This document shows positions 36,836 to 47,130 of a stretch of 64,000 bases of DNA, piece by piece (positions within the stretch are counted from its first letter, which is position 1; each line of letters opens with the position of its first letter). This stretch comes from Parvibaculaceae bacterium (GTDB lineage: Bacteria; Pseudomonadota; Alphaproteobacteria; Parvibaculales; Parvibaculaceae): NCBI GenBank assembly GCA_019636015.1, contig JAHBYJ010000001.1, forward strand, positions 1,674,001 through 1,738,000. The letters run 5' to 3'. Position numbers and translations under genes: made by a program. Under the pieces are notes generated by a model. The model did not search any database. It was not told where the DNA came from and worked only from the letters and a program-made list of their open reading frames with translations.

Positions 36836-38503
36836 ATGACCGACAAACTCCGCATCGCCCTCGCCCAGTTGAACCCAGTGGTGGGCGATATCGCCGGCAA
36901 TCTGCAAAAGGCCGTCGAGGCCCGCCGCGAGGCGGAGATCGCGGGCGCGGACCTCATCGTCTTTTCCGAGCTCTTCCTCACGGGTTATCCGCCGGAAGAT
37001 CTGGTGCTGAAAGGCGCCTTCCAGCGCGCCGCCCGCGCTGCCGCGATCGATCTCGCGCGGCAGACAGTCGACGGCGGCCCCGGCGTGCTGATCGGCTGCC
37101 CCTGGATGGCCGATGACGGCAAGCTCTTCAATGCCGTCCTCTATCTCGACAAGGGCGAAGTGCGCGGCTACCGCGCCAAGGTCCACCTGCCGAATTATTC
37201 CGTCTTCGACGAACCGCGCGTTTTCGACGAGGGGCCCATGCCCGGCCCCTTCGATGTGCGCGGCGTACGCATCGGCGTGCCCATCTGCGAGGACATCTGG
37301 TTCCCGGATGTGGTCGAGTGCCTCGAGGAGTCGGGCGCGGAAATCCTGCTCGTGCCGAACGGCTCGCCCTACGACTTCAACAAGTTCGACGCGCGCATGC
37401 AGCTCGTGATTTCCCGCATCAGGGAAAGCGGCTTGCCGATGGCCTATGTGAACCAGCTCGGCGGACAGGACGAACTTGTGTTCGACGGCGCTTCCTTCGT
37501 GCTCAACGCCGATCTCTCCCTGCCGCTGCAGATGCCGGCCTGGGAAGAAAAGATCGCGATCACCGACTGGTCGCGCGAGGCCAAGGGCTGGGTCTGCGCG
37601 CAGGGAGAAGTCGCGCCTATCGAGGAAAGCGACGAGGCGCTCTATCTCGCGGTGGTGCAGGGGTTGCGCGACTATGTGAAGAAGAACCGCTTTCCGGGCG
37701 TCGTGCTCGGCCTCTCGGGCGGCATCGATAGCGCGCTCGTCGCCGCCATCGCCGTCGATGCGCTGGGTGCCGACAAGGTTCACTGCGTCATGCTGCCTTA
37801 CCGCTACACCTCGTCGGAAAGCCTCGAGGATGCGGAAGCCTGCGCCAAGCTGCTGGGGGTCCGCTACGACATCGTGCCCATCGAGGAGCCGGTGACGGGC
37901 TTCACCACGGCGCTCGAAAAAATGTTCGAGGGCACGCAGTCCGGCACTACGGAAGAAAACCTCCAGTCCCGCGCGCGTGGCGTCATCCTCATGGCGATAT
38001 CCAACAAGTTCGGCTCCATGCTGCTCACGACCGGCAACAAGTCCGAAGTCTCGGCCGGCTATGCCACCATCTATGGCGACATGAATGGCGGCTTCAATCC
38101 GATCAAGGATCTCTACAAGACGCGCGTTTTCCGCATGTCGCGCTGGCGCAATGAGAACATGCCGAAGGGCTGCCTCGGGCCGAAGGGCAGGGTGATCCCC
38201 GAGCGCATCATCACGCGTCCGCCTTCCGCCGAACTCCGGCCCGACCAGAAGGACGAGGATTCACTGCCGCCCTACGAGGCGCTGGACGATATTCTCCACT
38301 GCCTCGTGGAAGAGGAAATGTCGGTGCGCGAGATCGTCGAGCGTGGCCATGAACGCGATCTCGTGAAGCGCGTCGAGCATCTCCTCTACATCTCGGAATA
38401 CAAGCGCCGCCAGTCGGCGCCGGGTGTGAAGGTCACCGCCCGCAATTTCGGCCGCGACCGCCGTTACCCGATCGTGAACGGTTTCCGGGATCAGGACCTG
38501 TGA
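36836..38503 (+). CDS. nadE: NAD+ synthase, glutamine-hydrolysing
   Basis: This 555-residue two-domain enzyme has an N-terminal nitrilase-type glutaminase with catalytic E45, K115 and C151 (VPICEDIWF). It feeds ammonia to a C-terminal ATP-pyrophosphatase domain with SGGIDS (294-299). It converts nicotinate adenine dinucleotide to NAD+, the last biosynthetic step. Length and both active sites are complete. Its stop overlaps the GTG start of gltX (GTGA), so the pair is translationally coupled. Confidence 0.96.
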   Translation: MTDKLRIALAQLNPVVGDIAGNLQKAVEARREAEIAGADLIVFSELFLTGYPPEDLVLKGAFQRAARAAAIDLARQTVDGGPGVLIGCPWMADDGKLFNAVLYLDKGEVRGYRAKVHLPNYSVFDEPRVFDEGPMPGPFDVRGVRIGVPICEDIWFPDVVECLEESGAEILLVPNGSPYDFNKFDARMQLVISRIRESGLPMAYVNQLGGQDELVFDGASFVLNADLSLPLQMPAWEEKIAITDWSREAKGWVCAQGEVAPIEESDEALYLAVVQGLRDYVKKNRFPGVVLGLSGGIDSALVAAIAVDALGADKVHCVMLPYRYTSSESLEDAEACAKLLGVRYDIVPIEEPVTGFTTALEKMFEGTQSGTTEENLQSRARGVILMAISNKFGSMLLTTGNKSEVSAGYATIYGDMNGGFNPIKDLYKTRVFRMSRWRNENMPKGCLGPKGRVIPERIITRPPSAELRPDQKDEDSLPPYEALDDILHCLVEEEMSVREIVERGHERDLVKRVEHLLYISEYKRRQSAPGVKVTARNFGRDRRYPIVNGFRDQDL

Positions 38504-39852
38504 GCGGCAAGCCCGTCACCGTCCGCTTCGCGCCGTCGCCCACCGGCGAACTCCATGTCGGCAACGCGCGCGCGGCGCTGCTGAACTTCCTTTTTGCCCG
38601 GAAGAATGCCGGCAAGTTCATGCTGCGCATGGACGATACGGATGACGAGCGCTCGACCGCCGAATATGCGGCGGGCATCGAAGCCGATCTCGCATGGCTC
38701 GGCCTCCGGCACGATATTTTCGCCCGTCAGTCGGAACGGCTCGCGGCCTATGAAGCCGCCGCCGAAAAGCTGAAACAGGCCGGCCGTCTCTATCCGGCTT
38801 ATGAAAGCGCCGCCGAACTCGACCGCCGCCGCAAGCGCCAGCTCGCCCGCGGCATGCCGCCGGTCTATGACCGTGCCGCGCTGAAGCTCACTGCGGAGGA
38901 GCGCGCGACGCTCGAAGCCGAGGGCCGCCGCCCGCATTGGCGCTTCAGGCTCGACCACGAGCACACCGGCTTCAACGATCTCATTCAGGGGCCGGTGGAA
39001 ATCGACGGCGCGTCGCTGTCGGACCCGGTGCTGATCCGCGAGGATGGCCGCTTCCTCTACACGCTGCCGAGCATCGTGGACGACATCGATTTCGCGATAA
39101 CCCACGTCATTCGCGGCGCCGACCACATCACCAATACAGGTGTGCAGATCCAGATCATCCGCGCGCTCGGCGCCGAGCCGCCACGCTTTGCGCATTACTC
39201 GCTGCTGAACGGCCCGGACGGCAAGCCGCTTTCGAAGCGCAACGATGCCGCGCGCTATTCGCTGCGCGCGCTTCGCGAGGCGGGCTTCGAGCCCATGGCG
39301 CTCAATTCGCTTCTCGCCCGGCTCGGCACGCCCGATCCGGCCGAAGCCTCACTCTCGCTCGACGAGCTGGCATCGCATTTCGAGATTTCCCGTCTCGGCC
39401 GCTCGGATATCCGCTTCGACCCGGCGGATCTCGCCCGTATCAATGCGGCCTGCCTCCACCTCATGTCCTATGCGGATGCACAGCCGCGCCTCGCCGCTCT
39501 TTCTTGCGATCTCGGCGAAGCCTTCTGGGAGGCGGTGAGGCCCAATCTCGCGCTTTTTGCGGAAGCTGTGGACTGGGCCCGCGTGGTCGGAGGGCCGGTT
39601 GAGCCCGTGATCGGGGACAAGGGCTTTGCCGCCGCCGCCGCCGCGGCTCTCCCGCCGGAGCCCTGGGGGCCGGAGACTTGGGGAGCCTGGACAGACGCTG
39701 TGAAGGCTGCGACGGGGGCCAAGGGCAAGGCGCTCTTCATGCCGCTCCGCCTCGCGCTGACCGGCTTGGCGCATGGACCGGAGCTGAAAAACCTGCTACC
39801 TCTCATTGGAAAGAAACGGGCCGAGGCCCGGCTTTCCGGTCTAACGGGTTGA
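38500..39852 (+). CDS. gltX: Glutamate-tRNA ligase
   Basis: This 450-residue class I synthetase has the HIGH-type signature GELHVGN (17-22) and the KMSKS-type loop PLSKRND (near 244-249). It charges tRNA-Glu, and perhaps tRNA-Gln if an amidotransferase is used. Alphaproteobacteria often carry two GltX proteins; this shorter form, with LSKR rather than KLSKR-type context, may be the second type. The start is GTG at 38500 overlapping the nadE stop. A small hairpin spans its stop codon. Confidence 0.93.
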   Translation: MSGKPVTVRFAPSPTGELHVGNARAALLNFLFARKNAGKFMLRMDDTDDERSTAEYAAGIEADLAWLGLRHDIFARQSERLAAYEAAAEKLKQAGRLYPAYESAAELDRRRKRQLARGMPPVYDRAALKLTAEERATLEAEGRRPHWRFRLDHEHTGFNDLIQGPVEIDGASLSDPVLIREDGRFLYTLPSIVDDIDFAITHVIRGADHITNTGVQIQIIRALGAEPPRFAHYSLLNGPDGKPLSKRNDAARYSLRALREAGFEPMALNSLLARLGTPDPAEASLSLDELASHFEISRLGRSDIRFDPADLARINAACLHLMSYADAQPRLAALSCDLGEAFWEAVRPNLALFAEAVDWARVVGGPVEPVIGDKGFAAAAAAALPPEPWGPETWGAWTDAVKAATGAKGKALFMPLRLALTGLAHGPELKNLLPLIGKKRAEARLSGLTG

Positions 39853-39861
39853 AACCGTTAG
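39841..39861. repeat. Small inverted repeat over the gltX stop
   Basis: CTAACGG (39841-39847) and CCGTTAG (39855-39861) form a 7-bp stem with a 7-base loop across the gltX stop codon. Only a short T-rich stretch follows, so terminator function is doubtful. The 209-base gap up to cimA has no other feature I can support. Confidence 0.35.
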
Positions 39862-40061
39862 GCTTTGTTAACGGCGACCGACTGAGGATACCGGCATGAA
39901 CCCGGCACACTCGATCATCCAGGGTCTGATTATTAGCGGCTGACATAGCTCCGCCGCCGCCGTACAAGCACGCTTGCAAACATTGTGGAACACGGACCGG
40001 CCGGTGGCGGATTGCCACCCAATGACGGGCCTTTGCGCCCTCCACGATGCGGAATGGAACC

Positions 40062-41708
40062 ATGAGCACGACCGGCAAAGAGCGCCTCTATCTTTTCGAC
40101 ACCACGCTGCGCGATGGCGCGCAGACGACCGGCGTCGATTTCAGCGTCGAGGACAAGCGCCTGATTGCGGGCCTGCTTGACGAGCTGGGGCTGGATTACA
40201 TCGAGGGCGGCTATCCCGGCGCTAACCCCACCGACACCGCCTTCTTCGGCGAACGGCCGAAACTCGCCCATGCGAAATTCACCGCCTTCGGCATGACGAA
40301 GCGGGCAGGGCGCTCCGCCTCGAACGATCCGGGCCTTGCCGCCATTCTCGACGCGGATACCGATGCCGTCTGCCTCGTCGCCAAGAGTTGGGATTTCCAT
40401 GTTGCCGTCGCGCTCGGCATCAGCAATGAAGAGAATCTCGAAGGCATCGAGGACAGCGTGAAGGCCGTGGCCGCCAAGGGCCGCGAACCGATGATCGATT
40501 GCGAGCACTTCTTCGACGGCTACAAGGCGAACCCCGAATATGCGCTCGCCTGCGTCCGCGCCGCGCTCGACAATGGCGCGCGCTGGGCCGTGCTCTGCGA
40601 CACCAATGGCGGCACGCTGCCGGACGAGGTGGAGCGCATCGTCGGCGAAGTGATAGCCGCCGGCGTGCCGGGCGGCCGGCTCGGCATCCATGCGCATAAC
40701 GATACGGAAAACGCGGTTGCGAATTCGCTCGCCGCGATCCGCGCCGGTGTGCGCCAGGTGCAGGGCACGTTGAACGGACTCGGCGAGCGCTGCGGCAATG
40801 CCAACATGGTGTCGCTCATCCCGACGCTGCTGCTGAAGCCGCTTTATGCCGACGGCTTCGAGATCGGCGTGACGCATGAGCGCCTGAAAAGCCTCGTCCA
40901 TGTTTCGCGCACGCTCGACGAAGTGCTGAACCGCGCGCCGAACCGCTATGCACCTTATGTCGGCGAAAGCGCCTTCGCGTCCAAGGCCGGCATCCATGTC
41001 TCGGCAATCCTGAAGGACCCCAAGACCTATGAGCATGTGCCGCCGGAAAGCGTCGGCAACAAGCGCAAGATCGCTGTGTCCGATCAGGCCGGCAAGTCGA
41101 ACATCCTCGCGCGGCTCGAGGAAGCAGGCATCGCCTTCGATCCCAATGACCGCCGCATACAGCGCCTGCTGGACGAGGTGAAGGAACGCGAGTTCCTAGG
41201 CTACTCCTATGACGGCGCCGAAGCCTCATTCGAGCTTCTTGCGCGGCGCATCCTCGGCGAGGTGCCGGAATTCTTCGATGTCGAATCCTTCCGCGTGCTT
41301 GTCGAGCGCCGCTACAACGCGATCGGCGATCTCGTCACCGTGTCGGAGGCGACGGTGAAAGTGGTGGTCGATGGCGAAAAGCTGATCTCGGTGGGCGAGG
41401 GCAACGGCCCCGTCAACGCGCTCGACCAGGCGCTCCGCAAGGACCTCGGCAAATACTCGCCCTATATCGAGGATCTGCGGCTCGCCGATTTCAAGGTGCG
41501 TATCCTCACAAGCGGCACCGAGGCCGTAACGCGCGTGATGATCGAAAGCATGGACGGCAAGGGCAATCGCTGGTTCACGGTCGGCGTCTCGCCCAACATC
41601 GTCGACGCCTCCTTCCAGGCGCTGAACGACTCCATCGTCTGGAAACTGCTGCGCGACGGCGCGCCCGTCCCGAAGACGCACAACCGCAAGGAAGGCGTGG
41701 GGGCTTAA
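40062..41708 (+). CDS. cimA: Citramalate synthase
   Basis: This 548-residue enzyme has an HMGL-like TIM barrel with FDTTLRDGAQ at the start, YIEGGYPGANP, the HAHND metal motif (GIHAHNDTENAV) and a C-terminal LeuA-type allosteric domain (about 400-535). The YIEGGYPGANPTD form marks citramalate synthase rather than 2-isopropylmalate synthase. It joins pyruvate and acetyl-CoA to make citramalate for isoleucine synthesis. GGAATGG precedes ATG 40062; the frame is open 5 codons further. Confidence 0.93.
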   Translation: MSTTGKERLYLFDTTLRDGAQTTGVDFSVEDKRLIAGLLDELGLDYIEGGYPGANPTDTAFFGERPKLAHAKFTAFGMTKRAGRSASNDPGLAAILDADTDAVCLVAKSWDFHVAVALGISNEENLEGIEDSVKAVAAKGREPMIDCEHFFDGYKANPEYALACVRAALDNGARWAVLCDTNGGTLPDEVERIVGEVIAAGVPGGRLGIHAHNDTENAVANSLAAIRAGVRQVQGTLNGLGERCGNANMVSLIPTLLLKPLYADGFEIGVTHERLKSLVHVSRTLDEVLNRAPNRYAPYVGESAFASKAGIHVSAILKDPKTYEHVPPESVGNKRKIAVSDQAGKSNILARLEEAGIAFDPNDRRIQRLLDEVKEREFLGYSYDGAEASFELLARRILGEVPEFFDVESFRVLVERRYNAIGDLVTVSEATVKVVVDGEKLISVGEGNGPVNALDQALRKDLGKYSPYIEDLRLADFKVRILTSGTEAVTRVMIESMDGKGNRWFTVGVSPNIVDASFQALNDSIVWKLLRDGAPVPKTHNRKEGVGA

Positions 41709-41716
41709 CTGGAAAT

Positions 41717-41740
41717 GTCATTGCCGGGCTTGACCCGGCA
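41717..41740. repeat. Palindromic interspersed repeat, half copy
   Basis: GTCATTGCCGGGCTTGACCC followed by GGCA matches the right arm of the repeat at 29716-29801 in reverse orientation. It forms a GCCGGG/CCCGGC hairpin. It lies in the gap between the convergent genes cimA and the DsrE-like gene, 8 bases after the cimA stop, where it could act as a bidirectional transcription block. Confidence 0.7.
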
Positions 41741-41832
41741 GTTCGGGACGGCGGTACCGGCCTCACCCGGAGACGTGAATTCATCGCGCCTCCGGGACTC
41801 GCGGAGTTGTTCCTCCTCTGCCGGTTACTGCC

Positions 41833-42249
41833 TCAGAAATACTGGCAGTGATCGGCAGCGACCGCCTTCTCGCTGAGGAACCAGCCCGGATCGACGATTC
41901 CGTCCATCCCCTCGATAAGATTGCCGGCCTCGACCTCGAAGGTCTGTGCCGCATAGCGGCAGCCATAGAGGCGAACATTGCCGGTCGCCTTCAATTGCTT
42001 GAGATAGTCCTCGATGGCGACGGGTTCGCCCCCGGCCGAAAGCCGGTTACGCAGCCATGGCGCGTCGGCCGCGTGCCGGCCTTCGATCGTCAGAGAGGCC
42101 GCACCCTCAGGCGTCAATGCGCGCACCGCCCACAGGACGAATAGCATGTCGACCTGCACTCCCTGAGCCGCTTGCGTCAGCGCGAAGGTGATCGGCGTCA
42201 GCATTTTGTCGTAGGCGTCGTCGCGCACGACGATGGCAAGTTTCTTCAT
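41833..42249 (-). CDS. DsrE-family protein
   Basis: This 138-residue protein has the DsrE/F-like fold pattern: [18 protein letters not shown], then [14 protein letters not shown], a mid-region [13 protein letters not shown] with one conserved-type cysteine, and a final GIVDPGWFL. DsrE-like proteins often bind or relay sulfur, though many have unknown roles. GGAGAATACCCC precedes ATG 42249. It is the second gene after the homocysteine S-methyltransferase, 52 bases downstream, which suggests a sulfur-related link. Confidence 0.78.
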   Translation of the reverse strand: MKKLAIVVRDDAYDKMLTPITFALTQAAQGVQVDMLFVLWAVRALTPEGAASLTIEGRHAADAPWLRNRLSAGGEPVAIEDYLKQLKATGNVRLYGCRYAAQTFEVEAGNLIEGMDGIVDPGWFLSEKAVAADHCQYF

Positions 42250-42266
42250 GGGGTATTCTCCGTTGC

Positions 42267-42292
42267 GGCGGCGGCGTTCATCCGCCGCCGCC
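42267..42292. repeat. Perfect 10-bp hairpin in front of the DsrE-like gene
   Basis: GGCGGCGGCG (42267-42276) and CGCCGCCGCC (42283-42292) form an all-GC stem with a 6-base loop. It lies between the methyltransferase stop and the ribosome site of the DsrE-like gene. With no T-run it is more likely an mRNA-processing or translation-tuning structure than a terminator. Confidence 0.6.
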
Positions 42293-42301
42293 ATGTCCAG
42301 T

Positions 42302-43243
42302 TCACGCGGCTTCGAGGCAGACCGATGAAAACGCTTCGACATGCCGGTGATCGGTACCGCAGCAACCACCCAGCACATTGATCTGCGGAAACCGGGCCCG
42401 CAGGTCGCGATATTGCCGGCCGAGCTCTTCGGGATTGCCGGCGTCTAGCTCCGTTGCCGCGTCGAGTTCCGCATGGCTGCACCTGGACGCGTTGGCGCGG
42501 ATGCCGCGAAGGCGCTTCACCCATTCGCCCTTGAGCACGCCGTCGAAGTGATCCGGATGCGCGCAGTTGATCATGTAGTAGACCGGCCCGCGCGAGGTCG
42601 CCGCATCGACGGCTGCAATCGCATCGCCAAGCCGCTCGCCTGTCGGCAGCGTTCCATCCGTCTCGACCGTGAAGGAGATCGCGACCGGCATTCCCGCCGC
42701 CGCCGCCGCGCGCGCCACGCCGATGGCCTCGTTGGTGTTGGTCATGGTCATGGCCGTGATCTGGTCCGCGCCTTCCTCGGCATAGATGCGGATCTGCGGC
42801 GCGTGATAGGCTTCCGCCTCTTCAGGGCTCATCACCTTTCCGGCGTCGTAGCCGTCGCCGCGCGGGCCGATGCAGCCGCTGATGACCATGGGGCTCCGCT
42901 CCGTCTCGAATTCGGCGCGCAGCTCGTGCATCAGGCGGATGGCGACACGGTTTGCCGCGTCGAGAGCATTGCCTGTATAGCCGAGCTTTTCTGCCCAATC
43001 CGGGCTCGCCCGCCAGGTCGGGGACTCGAGGATGAAGCCGAGCCCGTGCCGCTTTGCAATGTCCGCATGCCGGCGGAAATAGGCACGGAGCCCTTCCGTT
43101 CCCTTTTCATCCTTGAGCAGATCGAATGCAGCGAAATAGGGCAGCTCGAAGCCGTCCTGATAGATCAGCGTCGTTTCGATGCCCCCGTCCGTCAGGAAGG
43201 GGCTGCCGGCAAGCTGCGGCAGGCGATTTCTGTACTTCGTCAT
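42302..43243 (-). CDS. Homocysteine S-methyltransferase family protein
   Basis: This 313-residue barrel enzyme has [14 protein letters not shown] at the start and the three zinc cysteines of the family: C227 (INCAHPDHF), C294 and C295 ([10 protein letters not shown]). It transfers a methyl group to homocysteine or a related thiol from a donor such as betaine, S-methylmethionine or another compound; the donor cannot be read. CGGAGATACTATC precedes ATG 43243; the open frame up to 43282 is not needed. It is divergent from an AraC regulator, a likely controller. Confidence 0.9.
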   Translation of the reverse strand: MTKYRNRLPQLAGSPFLTDGGIETTLIYQDGFELPYFAAFDLLKDEKGTEGLRAYFRRHADIAKRHGLGFILESPTWRASPDWAEKLGYTGNALDAANRVAIRLMHELRAEFETERSPMVISGCIGPRGDGYDAGKVMSPEEAEAYHAPQIRIYAEEGADQITAMTMTNTNEAIGVARAAAAAGMPVAISFTVETDGTLPTGERLGDAIAAVDAATSRGPVYYMINCAHPDHFDGVLKGEWVKRLRGIRANASRCSHAELDAATELDAGNPEELGRQYRDLRARFPQINVLGGCCGTDHRHVEAFSSVCLEAA

Positions 43244-43412
43244 GATAGTATCTCCGGGTATTTTGAGGGGGGTCGGGCGCATTCGCCCGTTCGCCGGCGC
43301 GCTGCCAGCGGCATTTCTCCGTACGGGAACCTACGCAGGCCATCTCGAAGACCATATGGGCAGGACGCCGGATTGATTTGCCGATCCGCCGGATTTTCAC
43401 GAGGCAGAGCCG
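43244..43412. promoter_or_regulatory. Divergent promoter region, S-methyltransferase / AraC
   Basis: These 169 bases separate the divergent starts and must hold both promoters. A perfect CGGGCG/CGCCCG hairpin is at 43274-43289, on the S-methyltransferase side. I did not recognise a SAM or SAH riboswitch here. Confidence 0.4.
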
Positions 43413-44387
43413 ATGGACCCGTTATCCGACGTTCTCCGCTCGATGCGTCTCACCGGCGGCATCTTTCTGAGGGGAGAGTTCACGGCGCCCTGGGCCGTTT
43501 CGGCGCGGGTCGGCCCCGAGGATTGCGCGCCTTTCGGGCCCGCACCCCGCAACATCATCGCCTATCACTATGTCGAGCGCGGCGGGATGCTGCTTCAGGT
43601 TGCCGGCCATCCGGACATTGAAGTCGGGGAGGGCGAGATCATCCTTCTGCCTCGGAACGATCCGCATGTGCTCGCAAGCCAGGCCGGGTTGCCGCCCGCC
43701 GAAGTGGAAAGTCTTATCGTGCCCGCGTCCGACGGCGGACTTGCCCGGCTTGTATATGGCGGCGGCGGCGCGGCGACCGGGATCTATTGCGGATTCCTGG
43801 GCAATGAAACGCCGGGCGATATTCTCCTCTCGGTGCTGCCTCCCGTACTCCGCCTCAAGATACCGCAGGATGCGACCGGCGAATGGATCGGCAGCACCTT
43901 CCGGTTCGCCGAGGTTGCGCTTGCCGGTGGCGGCGAGCGGTCGGCCGTCGTGCTCGGACGTCTCGCCGAGATGCTTTTTGAGGAAGCGGTGCAACGCCAC
44001 GTTGCCGAACTGCCGATGGAAGAGAAGGGGTGGCTTGCCGGTCTGCGCGATCCCTATGTCGGCCGTGCGCTTGCCATATTGCATGGACGGCCCGACCGGC
44101 ACTGGACGACGGAGGACCTCGCGGCGGATGTCGGCCTGTCGCGTTCTGCCTTTGCGTCCCGCTTCACCGACCTCATCGGCGCACCCCCGATCCGCTATCT
44201 CGCGCGCTGGCGGATGCAGATGGCCGCTCGCCGCCTGGCCGACACGCAGGATGCAATCTCGCGCATCGCCTTCGATACGGGCTATGAATCTGAGGCGGCG
44301 TTCAACCGCGCCTTCAAGCGGGCTTTCGGCACTCCGCCGGCCGCCTGGCGGAAGGAGAGGCAAGGGCCACAGGACAGCCACGCCTGA
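43413..44387 (+). CDS. AraC-family transcriptional regulator
   Basis: This 324-residue regulator has an N-terminal cupin_6-type sensor domain (about 1-200; GEIILLPRNDPH is the cupin strand). The C-terminal AraC double helix-turn-helix (about 215-315) includes WTTEDLAADVGLSRSAF and the second-helix signature DAISRIAFDTGYESEAAFNRAF. The divergent S-methyltransferase/DsrE genes are the likely targets. Its ligand is unknown. Confidence 0.92.
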   Translation: MDPLSDVLRSMRLTGGIFLRGEFTAPWAVSARVGPEDCAPFGPAPRNIIAYHYVERGGMLLQVAGHPDIEVGEGEIILLPRNDPHVLASQAGLPPAEVESLIVPASDGGLARLVYGGGGAATGIYCGFLGNETPGDILLSVLPPVLRLKIPQDATGEWIGSTFRFAEVALAGGGERSAVVLGRLAEMLFEEAVQRHVAELPMEEKGWLAGLRDPYVGRALAILHGRPDRHWTTEDLAADVGLSRSAFASRFTDLIGAPPIRYLARWRMQMAARRLADTQDAISRIAFDTGYESEAAFNRAFKRAFGTPPAAWRKERQGPQDSHA

Positions 44388-44483
44388 TTTGCACCAATTG
44401 TACTCGCCACAATTTTCCGCTGGCCGCTATCCGTCGACTCGTGCTTCCTTGCGCGGGCCTGAGCGGCCCTTCGGAACAGCCCC

Positions 44484-45425
44484 ATGAACAAAGCGTCTTC
44501 AGCGCCTGCCTCCATCGCGAGCGAAGCCGCCCTTGGCGCGGCGGCGGCGGGCGGCGGTTATCTGCTCTGGGGCCTCTCCGTCATCTATTACCGGCAGCTT
44601 GCGCATGTCGTGCCGATGGAAATCCTCGCCCATCGCGCACTCTGGAGCCTGCTTCTCGTCGCCCTCTGCATCGCCGTTTTCCGCCGCCTCGGACAGCTGA
44701 TGGCGGTGCTGCGCGATCGCCGCGCCATGCTGATCCTGACGGCCACCTCGCTCATAATCGGCTCCAACTGGCTCGTCTTCATCTGGGCCGTCAATTCGGG
44801 CCGCATCCTCGAAACGAGCCTCGGCTATTTCATCAATCCGCTGATGAGTGTGCTGGCGGGTGTTCTGCTGCTGGGCGAGCGTCTGTCTCGGGCCCAGAAG
44901 CTCGCTATCGGCCTCGCCGCAGCCGCAGTGCTCTATTTCACCTTCGCGCTCGGCTTCGTGCCGGTCGTGTCGCTCTTCCTCGCGCTGAGTTTTGCCGCAT
45001 ACGGCTATCTGAAAAAGATCGTGCGCGCCGAGGCGCTGGAAGGGCTCTTCGTCGAAGTCGTTATCCTCGCGCCTTTCGGCATCGCCTGGCTTATCTGGAT
45101 GTCGGCCCATGACGGCGCGACGTTCGGCCATGCCGGGCTCTGGACGGATATTCTGCTCGTCCTCACAGGGCCGATGACGGCCGTGCCGCTCATCCTTTTC
45201 ACCTATGGCGCGCAGCGCATAAGGCTGACGACACTCGGCCTCATGCAATATCTGGTGCCGACGACATCCTTCCTGATCGCCGTCTTCCTCTACAGCGAAC
45301 CCTTCGGCACGGGGCAGTTGATCACCTTTGGATTGATCTGGATCGCGCTTGCGCTTTTCAGCGCCGACACATGGGTCCGCGAGCGCGAATTGCGCCGTCT
45401 CGCCGGCCTCGACAAGGAAGGCTAG
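44484..45425 (+). CDS. rarD: RarD-type EamA/DMT transporter
   Basis: This 313-residue inner-membrane protein has ten predicted hydrophobic segments and matches RarD: GYLLWGLSVIYYRQL near the N-terminus, SNWLVFIWAVNSGRILETSLGYFINPL in the middle, and LGLMQYLVPTTSFLIAVFLY late. RarD proteins are drug/metabolite exporters of unclear cargo. It starts at ATG 44484, 97 bases after the AraC gene. Its stop overlaps that of the convergent LOG gene by 4 bases. Confidence 0.9.
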   Translation: MNKASSAPASIASEAALGAAAAGGGYLLWGLSVIYYRQLAHVVPMEILAHRALWSLLLVALCIAVFRRLGQLMAVLRDRRAMLILTATSLIIGSNWLVFIWAVNSGRILETSLGYFINPLMSVLAGVLLLGERLSRAQKLAIGLAAAAVLYFTFALGFVPVVSLFLALSFAAYGYLKKIVRAEALEGLFVEVVILAPFGIAWLIWMSAHDGATFGHAGLWTDILLVLTGPMTAVPLILFTYGAQRIRLTTLGLMQYLVPTTSFLIAVFLYSEPFGTGQLITFGLIWIALALFSADTWVRERELRRLAGLDKEG

Positions 45426-45970
45426 AGCGAGGCTTCGATGCGCGGCAGGATGTCTTCCACCTTGTCCACCACCGAATAGATGCTGCGGATATTGGAGCGC
45501 GCGAAGCCAGCCTTGATGATGTGATCGAGCAGTTCGATCATCGGATCCCAGAAGCCATTGAGATTGGCGATCACGATGGGCTGGCTGTGCCGCCCGAGCT
45601 GCGCCCAGGTCAGCATCTCGATCGTCTCTTCCACGGTGCCGATGCCGCCCGGCAAGGCCACGAAGGCCTGCGACCGCTCGAACATGAGCTGCTTGCGCGC
45701 ATGCATGCTGTCTGTGACGACGAGTTCGCTCACTTCGTTGAACTGCACTTCGATCTCGGTCAGGAATTTGGGGATGACGCCGGTCACCTCGCCCCCGCCT
45801 GCCAGCACTGCCCGCGCCACGGCGCCCATCAGGCCCACGCCGCCGCCGCCATAGACAAGCCGCACCCCGGACTTCGCCATCAGATGGCCGAAGCGGTCCG
45901 CCGCAGCCATGTAGGAGGGGTCGCTTCCGGTGCTGGAACCGCAATAGACGCAAAGACTTGTGAGCTTCAT
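45422..45970 (-). CDS. LOG-family nucleotide phosphoribohydrolase
   Basis: This 182-residue protein has GGGGVGLMG (41-49) and PGGIGTVEE (107-115), the two signatures of LOG proteins (once called lysine decarboxylases). The family releases free bases from N6-modified or plain AMP: cytokinin activation in plants, nucleotide salvage in many bacteria. The ATG at 45970 gives the standard MKLTSLCVYCGS start; an ATG at 45979 has a better GCGGAA site and adds three residues. Confidence 0.9.
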   Translation of the reverse strand: MKLTSLCVYCGSSTGSDPSYMAAADRFGHLMAKSGVRLVYGGGGVGLMGAVARAVLAGGGEVTGVIPKFLTEIEVQFNEVSELVVTDSMHARKQLMFERSQAFVALPGGIGTVEETIEMLTWAQLGRHSQPIVIANLNGFWDPMIELLDHIIKAGFARSNIRSIYSVVDKVEDILPRIEASL

Positions 45971-46113
45971 GGCCGGCATGATTCCGCTATTCTGGCAAAC
46001 ACAGGCATGCGAGGTTTCACATTGGTGCCGTAATTGCAAGCTACGCGATTAATCGGGCTGTGTGGGCCGGAATGTCCCGTTCCGGTACAGAGGCAGGGGA
46101 AGGAATAGATCAC

Positions 46114-47070
46114 ATGAAACTGGGTGCAATCATCGGCGCCTTCGTCGTCGCGGTTGTTCTTCTCTTTGGGGGTTACTGGTTTTTCCTGCGCGGCGACGGC
46201 GAACCGGCACCCTCCGAGGTGGTCGAGACGCCTGCCGAGCCCGATGCCGGCGAGGAAGTGGCCGAAGACCCCTCTATCCCGACCTTCGATATCGTCCGTG
46301 TGGAGCGCGATGGCTCGACCATTGCGGCGGGACGCGCGCTTCCCGGTGCCCGCGTCGAACTGAAGGCGAATGGCGAAACCGTTGCGGAGACCACGGCGGA
46401 CCAGCGCGGCGAATGGGTCATGGTACTCGAAAACCCGCTTTCTCCCGGCACCATCGAACTGACGCTGACCGCTCGTAATCCCGATGGTAGCACGAAGGAC
46501 AGCCGCCAGACCGTCGCCGTTTCCGTGCCGGAAGGCGGACAGGGCCAGACGCTTGTCGTTCGCAGTGAGCCCGGCAAGGCAAGCAAGGTGTTGCAGGGCC
46601 CGGGCGTTCCGGCCGATGCGGGCGGGCTCGTGCTCGAGACCATCGACTATGACGAGAAGGGCAATGTCATCATTTCCGGCCGCGGCGACCCGGGCGCCAC
46701 GGTGCGCATCTATGTCGGCGGCGATCCCGTCGGCGAGACGAAGGCCGATGCCGATGGCCGTTGGGAACTGACCCCGTCGCAGGATATCGCGCCCGGCCAA
46801 TATGCGCTTCGCGTCGACCAGCTGGACGAGGAAGGCCGTGTCGTCGGCCGCATCGAGGTGCCCTTCGAGCGGGGCGAGCCGCAGGCGGTGCTGGCCGCGC
46901 TCCGCGAGGGCAAGGTGGTGATCCAGCCGGGCAACAATCTCTGGAACATCGCGCGCCGCCTCTATGGCTCGGGCTTCAGCTACACGGTCATCTATGAAGC
47001 CAACAAGGACCAGATTCGCGACCCGAACCTGATCTATCCAGGTCAGGTCTTCGAGACGCCGGCCCGCTGA
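46114..47070 (+). CDS. Membrane-anchored protein with Ig-like repeats and LysM domain
   Basis: This 318-residue protein has an N-terminal TM anchor (residues 3-24), an acidic Pro/Glu linker, two or three bacterial Ig-like modules (about 55-140 and 175-255; the GATVRIYVGGDPVGET style repeats) and a C-terminal LysM (268-318, PGNNLWNIARRLYG...YPGQVF). LysM binds peptidoglycan, so the protein probably bridges inner membrane and wall. AGGAATAGATCAC precedes ATG 46114. Confidence 0.88.
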   Translation: MKLGAIIGAFVVAVVLLFGGYWFFLRGDGEPAPSEVVETPAEPDAGEEVAEDPSIPTFDIVRVERDGSTIAAGRALPGARVELKANGETVAETTADQRGEWVMVLENPLSPGTIELTLTARNPDGSTKDSRQTVAVSVPEGGQGQTLVVRSEPGKASKVLQGPGVPADAGGLVLETIDYDEKGNVIISGRGDPGATVRIYVGGDPVGETKADADGRWELTPSQDIAPGQYALRVDQLDEEGRVVGRIEVPFERGEPQAVLAALREGKVVIQPGNNLWNIARRLYGSGFSYTVIYEANKDQIRDPNLIYPGQVFETPAR

Positions 47071-47130
47071 CGGTAAATCAGACGGGGCATTGTCCCCGGC
47101 TGGAAAAGCCTTATGTATGATGTGAATTAC

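Noticed and set aside
43244..43412. SAM or SAH riboswitch before the S-methyltransferase
   Set aside because: I could not match the leader to known riboswitch cores; only a short GC hairpin is present.
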